Of a DNA stretch of 10,450 nt, positions 7,701 to 10,450 are shown piece after piece; position 1 is the stretch's first letter, and each line of letters opens with the position of its first letter. The notes beneath the pieces were generated by a model. That model was given only the letters and a program-made list of their open reading frames with translations, had not been told where the DNA came from and made no database searches. A program made the position numbers and the translations under genes. Origin of the DNA: Desulfobacterales bacterium (GTDB lineage Bacteria > Desulfobacterota > Desulfobacteria > Desulfobacterales > C00003106); assembly GCA_030594505.1 (NCBI GenBank), contig JAUVFC010000041.1:1-10450 (forward strand). The letters run 5' to 3'.

Positions 7701-7874
7701 CCCCTGATTCTCTTTGCCGGGGCCGGATCAGAGTTTTACCGCGGATTGGGCAGCGTGGTTGTGGGAGGACTTTTGGTATCCACGTTTTTCACCATCTTTC
7801 TGGTGCCCGCGCTCTTTAGTCTGGTGATGGATGGGGTAGAGTATGTCAAGGGAAGAATTCTTGAGAAAGTGTAA
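4716..7874 (+). CDS. RND efflux pump, inner-membrane subunit (AcrB/HAE-like)
   Basis: Proton-driven inner-membrane exporter of 1052 residues, the normal RND length. It has the two-fold layout: TM1 (about 13-30), a large periplasmic loop, TM2-6 (about 338-490), TM7 (about 537-556), a second periplasmic loop, and TM8-12 (about 876-1040). The N-terminus carries the family pattern IKKPVTVTVG and the porter start WRGASPQEVEREI. The TM4 relay reads GMVVDNAIVVFEN, with D404-N405 where AcrB has two Asp. TM10 reads VGIVVNNAILIV, with N948-N949 where AcrB has the relay Lys. This is like many HAE pumps outside the AcrB type and is compatible with proton coupling through the single Asp. The ATG at 4716 is the first possible start after an in-frame TAG at 4704 and has no clear ribosome-binding site, so pump synthesis may be limited. 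The upstream gene is its adaptor. The substrate is unknown; heavy-metal CusA motifs are not seen. Confidence 0.94.
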   Translation: MKLVDTAIKKPVTVTVGVILIVLFGFISLFKIPIQLTPDVDVPEVSVTTVWRGASPQEVEREIINEQEDQLKNVEGLDKIKSQSRDGSGYINLLFELGTDQDAALLKVSNKLDQVKKYPRDVDKPVIKAGGGHESAMTWMVIRAKEGYQGILSHEYDFCKDYIKPRLERISGVASVNIYGGNERELQVVVDTDALAARNVTIPEVMQALDVENKNISAGNFDEEKRRYIVRTVGEYESPEDVSKVIVKRINGIPITVGDVARVALGYADKDVVVRHEGVTTTVLNAVRETGTNILVVMNRLKDAIKELNEGLLQDRDLELEQVYDETTYIHDAIRLVKQNILVGGSLAVIVLLVFLRNVTSTLIIALAIPISVVGTFLMMTLFGRNINVVSLAGMSFAVGMVVDNAIVVFENIFRHREMGKGRVQAAYDGTVEVWGAVLASTLTTVAVFVPIVFVEEEAGQLFRDIAIAISSAVGLSLLVSMTVIPSLSAKILGRFERIERKEKSSVKSRSLYGVATRIADAISEFVYRICGKVSARLLVVVIMTGLSIGMAWFLAPKTEYLPEGNRDIVFGILLPPPGYNLGELEDIAKTIEKEVLPLTEIDPESEEAAELPVPPIKNFFYVAFGQQVFMGIVSAIPERVRELIPFAYGILGKIPGMIPFVQQPSLFARGIGGGRSIEIEIVGPDLNRLIMIGRKMFGELRQLMPQAQMRPIPSLDLGNPEMRVIPNRDRLTRLGITTSELGRTVDALVDGAIASQYQLHGEEIDLVVKGEESKLLHTQDLAGIMIQTPKGERVTLGSLAEIRLETGPTQINHIESERAIALQVVPPPQIPLETALDMIKERVVEPIRAGGELGSLYRINLGGTADVLTRTRDALMWNFILAIVISYLLMSALFENFIYPVVIMFSVPLAAAGGFIGLWLVNVLIAYQPLDIITMLGFIILVGIVVNNAILIVHQSLNNMRYQNMPHREAIRESVRSRIRPIYMSAVTSVFGMLPLILFAGAGSEFYRGLGSVVVGGLLVSTFFTIFLVPALFSLVMDGVEYVKGRILEKV

Positions 7875-7922
7875 ACTTCACCACCCACCAGAACCCCGCC
7901 AAGGATAGGTTTCGCAAACACA

Positions 7923-8100
7923 CAGCCAGTTGAGGCAGTTTCAAAACGTCCCCTTTTGCCTCCCGCCACCGGCGGGACTTCAGGCTCATCCCGCCTTGGC
8001 GGGACTCGAAATACCCAAAGTATTCCTGCGGTTAAAATCTTCGCCTTTCCCCGGCGACGGGAGGCAAAATTGAACATTTTGAAACTGCCTCAGTTGACTG
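7923..8100. repeat. MITE-like palindromic element, 178 bp, with 43-bp terminal inverted repeats
   Basis: The arms 7923-7965 and 8058-8100 are ungapped inverted copies matching at 36 of 43 positions. They include the identical blocks TGAGGCAGTTTCAAAA and TTTTGCCTCCCG. The interior holds two GC-rich hairpins with the same stem, TCCCGCC/GGCGGGA, at 7961-7977 (loop ACC) and 7989-8004 (loop TT). CAGTTGA also occurs as a direct repeat at both ends (7927-7933 and 8091-8097). No transposase or convincing gene is inside. The structure fits a non-autonomous element or a large intergenic palindrome. The hairpins, 49-130 bases after the pump stop codon, may also terminate its transcript. Confidence 0.75.
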
Positions 8101-8110
8101 AAATTTCAGT
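8097..8110. promoter_or_regulatory. Perfect 14-bp palindrome, possible operator
   Basis: ACTGAAATTTCAGT is a perfect inverted repeat. It overlaps the last four bases of the palindromic element and lies 58 bases before the 22-bp direct repeats. Such a symmetric AT-rich core suits a dimeric regulator. It is followed by GACATTTTTT, so a weak terminator is an alternative. No function is demonstrated. Confidence 0.35.
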
Positions 8111-8167
8111 GACATTTTTTGGATATTAATGCTTGCCCAGCTTTTTCAACGTTTACCCTGCAACTTT

Positions 8168-8255
8168 TTGCACACAAAATGAAAGTTTGTTGCACACAAA
8201 ATGAAAGTTTTTTGCACGCAGAATGGAAGATTGTTGCACACAGAAAAAAAAATAG
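8168..8255 (+). repeat. Four direct repeats with exact 22-bp period
   Basis: The motif TTGCACA (TTGCACG in the third copy) recurs at 8168, 8190, 8212 and 8234, always 22 bases apart. Copies one and two are nearly identical over the full period and continue as CAAAATGAAAGTTT. Copy three has several changes, and copy four loses its second half to an A-run. A period of 22 is not a multiple of three, so this is not a coding repeat. It is close to two helical turns, which would put each copy on about the same face of the DNA. There are no unique spacers, so it is not a CRISPR. Tandem activator sites, iteron-like sites or a plain minisatellite are the options. Confidence 0.8.
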
Positions 8256-8563
8256 ATTTAACAAAACAAACATATATATTGAACAAATCATCTTAAAACA
8301 ATAAGTTAGGCTTATTTGTTAGTATCTTAACGAGGCAAGAAACGCTTGGCATAATATTTGTATTTAAATTTAATCAAGTTAGGTGATTGTTTAAGCCTTC
8401 ACACCTATAATGTATCCCTTTTGACAGATGTTTGTATGTCAAACCATTTTGAAGAAGCGCTTCGATAAATTAAGTGAGCAATTGCTTCAACTTGGATTTG
8501 ACCCCAGCCCAGCGTCGGCCCCCAGCCCGGCTGGGTTGAATTTAGGAGACGTAGATAATCAAT
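8256..8563 (+). other. Non-coding leader region before the transpeptidase gene
   Basis: About 300 bases without a convincing gene. Besides the sigma-54-like site there is a perfect TATAAT at 8406-8411 without a good -35 at the right distance, and a perfect TTGACA at 8421-8426 without a good -10. The palindrome GAAGCGCTTC lies at 8454-8463. A GC-rich patch at 8501-8535 carries two copies of CCCCAGCCC (8502-8510 and 8520-8528) and GCTGGG at 8530-8535, which can pair with either copy. The ribosome-binding candidate AGGAG (8544-8548) lies just after this hairpin. A 49-codon open frame at 8428-8577 is present but not supported as a gene. Confidence 0.5.
8347..8362 (+). promoter_or_regulatory. Candidate sigma-54 (-24/-12) promoter
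   Basis: The sequence TGGCAT-AATAT-TTGTA at 8347-8362 keeps the GG and TTG elements of the sigma-54 consensus (TGGCAC-N5-TTGCA) at the correct 12-base G-to-G distance. The deviations are T for C at the sixth base and T for C in the -12 GC dinucleotide. Initiation would fall near 8373, leaving a leader of about 190 bases before the transpeptidase gene. The 22-bp repeats lie about 95-180 bases upstream, where enhancer-binding activators usually sit. Confidence 0.35.
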
Positions 8564-10327
8564 ATGATAAAGATTAAGGAAAAGTTGCTAAACATGAAAG
8601 GTAAAGAGTTTTTAGTACTTCGAATCATTTTGGTGTTAAGCATATTCGTACCGGTAACCGTTTTCGCACTACGAGGAAATGTTGCTACTGAGGGATTCTT
8701 CGATGAGATTAGTGAACGCCTTCGGAATAGAATCCTGGCGGCAGGAGGTAAACCGCAAATTATCCATAGAAGTGAATCAGTCTGTAGGCCGGCAGACTTA
8801 CGTCGCTTTTATGATGGTCGAGGCTTTCGCCCCGCCTGGATTGCCGAACGCGGACCTCTACCGCAGGCGAGATTCTTGGTCAAGGCAATCCGGGAATCTG
8901 ATTGCGAAGGGCTTAGGCCTGGTGACTATCACCTATCCAGTATTGAGTCTTTGCTATCCGAGATGCGCCAAAACAAGAATACAAATGTATGGCTTGACCC
9001 TGAAAAGTTGGTGGATTTTGATTTACTGCTGACAGATGCTTTTCTTACCTATGGTTTTCACTTATTATACGGCCGCGTCAACCCGGAAACAATCTATCCG
9101 GATTGGTTAGTCTATAACCGTAAAGTGGATCTATCTCAGGTCCTTCAAATCGCCCTCAATTTAGGCCAAATAAAACCCACGCTGGAAGACCAGCTTTCGC
9201 CAAATTCCGCCTATCTTAGACTGAGGCGGGCCCTGATGCGTTATCGAAGTATCGCAAAAACGGGTGGCTGGCCAACAGTACCCGATGGGCCTGAAATGCA
9301 AAAGGGCTGCCGTGGCTCGCGAGTAGTGGTGTTGCGCAATCGCCTCATTGCTTCGGATGATCTGGAACCTTTCAGTGTAAGCAAAATTGATCTGTTTGAT
9401 GATCTCCTGGAACAAGCGGTTCGCAAATTCCAAGAAAGACATGGAATAATGGCCGATGGATTCGTTGGGTCTGCTACCTTGGCAGCACTCAATGTGCCAG
9501 TACAAGAAAGACTGGAACAAATCAAGTTAAACATGGAGCGCTGGCACTGGGGCTCTCATTATTTCGGTAAACGCTATATTCTGGTCAATACTGCCAGCTT
9601 TGAATTAAAGGTAGTGGAAGATGGCCGAACAACGATGACAACGCGGGCAGTGATAGGAAGATCAGATCGGCCCACGCCGGTCTGTAACGGCAAAATAACC
9701 CATATAGTACTTAATCCTTATTGGCACGTTCCACTAAGCATCGCAATAGAGGACATTTTGCCCAAGGTTCAAAAGGACCTTGATTACCTGACTGACAAGA
9801 ACATCCGGGTTTTTAAGATTCGTGGCGATGAAGATCTGGAGATTGACCCGACCATGGTGGACTGGTCAAGGCTCAGTACAACAAACTTCGCCTATAAACT
9901 GCGTCAAGAGCCTGGACCTTTAAATGCGCTTGGCAGTGTGAAATTCATCTTTCCCAATAGGTTTTGCGTCTCCATCCATGATACGCCGGCAAGGGGATTG
10001 TTTCAAAAGACGCAACGTGATTTTAGTTCAGGTTGCATACGCATCGAAGATTCGCTTGACCTTACAGAATACCTCTTGCGAAGAGATTATAGATGGAGAC
10101 GCGAAGAAATACTTGCGGCGATCAATGAGCGGGTCAATCAAGTCGTACGGTTACCGGAACCTATCCCCGTGCATCTTGTTTATTGGACGACATGGGTGGA
10201 TGATGATGGAAGTATTCAATTCAGGAATGATATCTACGGACGCGATAAAGTGCTGGCCCAAGCCCTTAATGAAGGACCTCTCGCCCCGAGCCGGTCTTTG
10301 ATGGTTATGGCTTCCGTCCGACGCTAA
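8564..10327 (+). CDS. Secreted L,D-transpeptidase, YcbB/LdtD type
   Basis: Periplasmic cell-wall enzyme that, in this family, forms 3-3 cross-links between peptidoglycan stem peptides. The 587 residues are close to E. coli LdtD (615). Domains in order: a signal peptide or anchor (about 11-35, hydrophobic and ending VFA); an L,D-transpeptidase scaffold region (about 70-200, with DLRRFYDGRGFRPAWI); a peptidoglycan-binding domain (about 247-308, ending with GIMADGFVGSATLAALN); and a YkuD catalytic domain (about 336-500). The catalytic motif is complete: H472 followed by S488-S489-G490-C491-I492-R493, with C491 the nucleophile. The ATG at 8564 has AGGAG 15 bases upstream, which is long. The in-frame ATG at 8594 (residue 11, 577 aa) would give a more typical signal peptide and has TAAGGA before it, so the start is uncertain. 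The gene stands alone after a long structured leader. Confidence 0.93.
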   Translation: MIKIKEKLLNMKGKEFLVLRIILVLSIFVPVTVFALRGNVATEGFFDEISERLRNRILAAGGKPQIIHRSESVCRPADLRRFYDGRGFRPAWIAERGPLPQARFLVKAIRESDCEGLRPGDYHLSSIESLLSEMRQNKNTNVWLDPEKLVDFDLLLTDAFLTYGFHLLYGRVNPETIYPDWLVYNRKVDLSQVLQIALNLGQIKPTLEDQLSPNSAYLRLRRALMRYRSIAKTGGWPTVPDGPEMQKGCRGSRVVVLRNRLIASDDLEPFSVSKIDLFDDLLEQAVRKFQERHGIMADGFVGSATLAALNVPVQERLEQIKLNMERWHWGSHYFGKRYILVNTASFELKVVEDGRTTMTTRAVIGRSDRPTPVCNGKITHIVLNPYWHVPLSIAIEDILPKVQKDLDYLTDKNIRVFKIRGDEDLEIDPTMVDWSRLSTTNFAYKLRQEPGPLNALGSVKFIFPNRFCVSIHDTPARGLFQKTQRDFSSGCIRIEDSLDLTEYLLRRDYRWRREEILAAINERVNQVVRLPEPIPVHLVYWTTWVDDDGSIQFRNDIYGRDKVLAQALNEGPLAPSRSLMVMASVRR

Positions 10328-10450
10328 GTCGTCAAGTATAAATAACTTATACATCTTGCTTGTCCTTTTGCTTGTTTTCTGTGTTCCGTCAAGGCTTACA
10401 TAACTCGTTATGCGCGCCTTAACGCGCCTTGAAAACAAACAAAATTACGG

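Noticed and set aside
7736..8077. 113-codon reverse-strand frame at the pump end
   Set aside because: It is antisense to conserved pump C-terminal codons and runs into the palindromic element; it contains no known motif.
8168..8255. Possible CRISPR array
   Set aside because: The repeats are directly contiguous at a 22-bp period with no unique spacers, and no cas genes are nearby.
8119..8304. 61-codon open frame on the + strand covering the 22-bp repeats, and its reverse-strand counterpart
   Set aside because: The repeat period is not a multiple of three, composition is low complexity, and there is no ribosome-binding site; both frames are by-products of the repeats.
8384..8450. Sigma-70 promoter built from TATAAT (8406-8411) and TTGACA (8421-8426)
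   Set aside because: The two perfect hexamers are in the wrong order, and neither has a good partner at 16-18 bases.
10336..10352. GTATAA/TTATAC hairpin as terminator of the transpeptidase gene
   Set aside because: The stem is only 6 bp, AT-rich, and not followed directly by a T-run.
10391..10430. Integron attC-like recombination site at the right end
   Set aside because: The nested symmetry is short and I cannot find the conserved core sites with proper spacing; no cassette or integrase is visible.

Overview
The window reads as a stretch of chromosome from a Gram-negative bacterium. It encodes an RND efflux pump with its periplasmic adaptor and a secreted L,D-transpeptidase, both of which belong to a two-membrane envelope. 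Base composition is moderate. A chemotaxis-type regulator, a CheC phosphatase and a diguanylate cyclase sit together, a possible sigma-54 promoter is present, and the intergenic gaps carry short palindromic or tandem repeats. Together these suggest a Desulfobacterota-like (former Deltaproteobacteria) or related lineage. That placement is an inference and is not proven by any marker gene here.

All six recognised genes are on the + strand. Region 1 (1-2112) is a compact signalling operon: a stand-alone CheY-like receiver, a CheC-family phosphatase and a PAS-GGDEF diguanylate cyclase, separated by 2 and 7 bases. It ends in a hairpin that abuts the last stop codon. The likely logic is a phospho-relay input (receiver), a signal-terminating phosphatase (CheC) and a c-di-GMP output. 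Region 2 (2159-3307) is a single 12-TM major facilitator transporter, followed by a small heptamer tandem repeat.

Region 3 (3389-7874) is an RND efflux unit: a promoter candidate, the membrane fusion protein, a roughly 150-bp inverted-repeat element in the gap, and the 1052-residue inner-membrane pump. No outer-membrane channel (TolC-like) gene is in the window. The pump carries Asp-Asn and Asn-Asn where AcrB has Asp-Asp and a Lys in its proton relay, and it has an unusual hydrophobic segment in its second periplasmic half.

Region 4 (7875-8563) is a 689-bp non-coding stretch. It is the most structured part of the window: a 178-bp palindromic MITE-like element, a perfect 14-bp palindrome, four direct repeats of exactly 22-bp period, a sigma-54-like -24/-12 promoter about 95 bp downstream of the last repeat, and a GC-rich hairpin just before the next gene. 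Region 5 (8564-10327) is a YcbB/LdtD-type L,D-transpeptidase with signal peptide, scaffold, peptidoglycan-binding and YkuD domains. The last 120 bases show only weak short repeats.

I see no clear novel multi-gene defence or mobile system. The most interesting signals are the repeat-plus-promoter architecture ahead of the transpeptidase, the different repeat families in the gaps, and the CheY-CheC-cyclase module.
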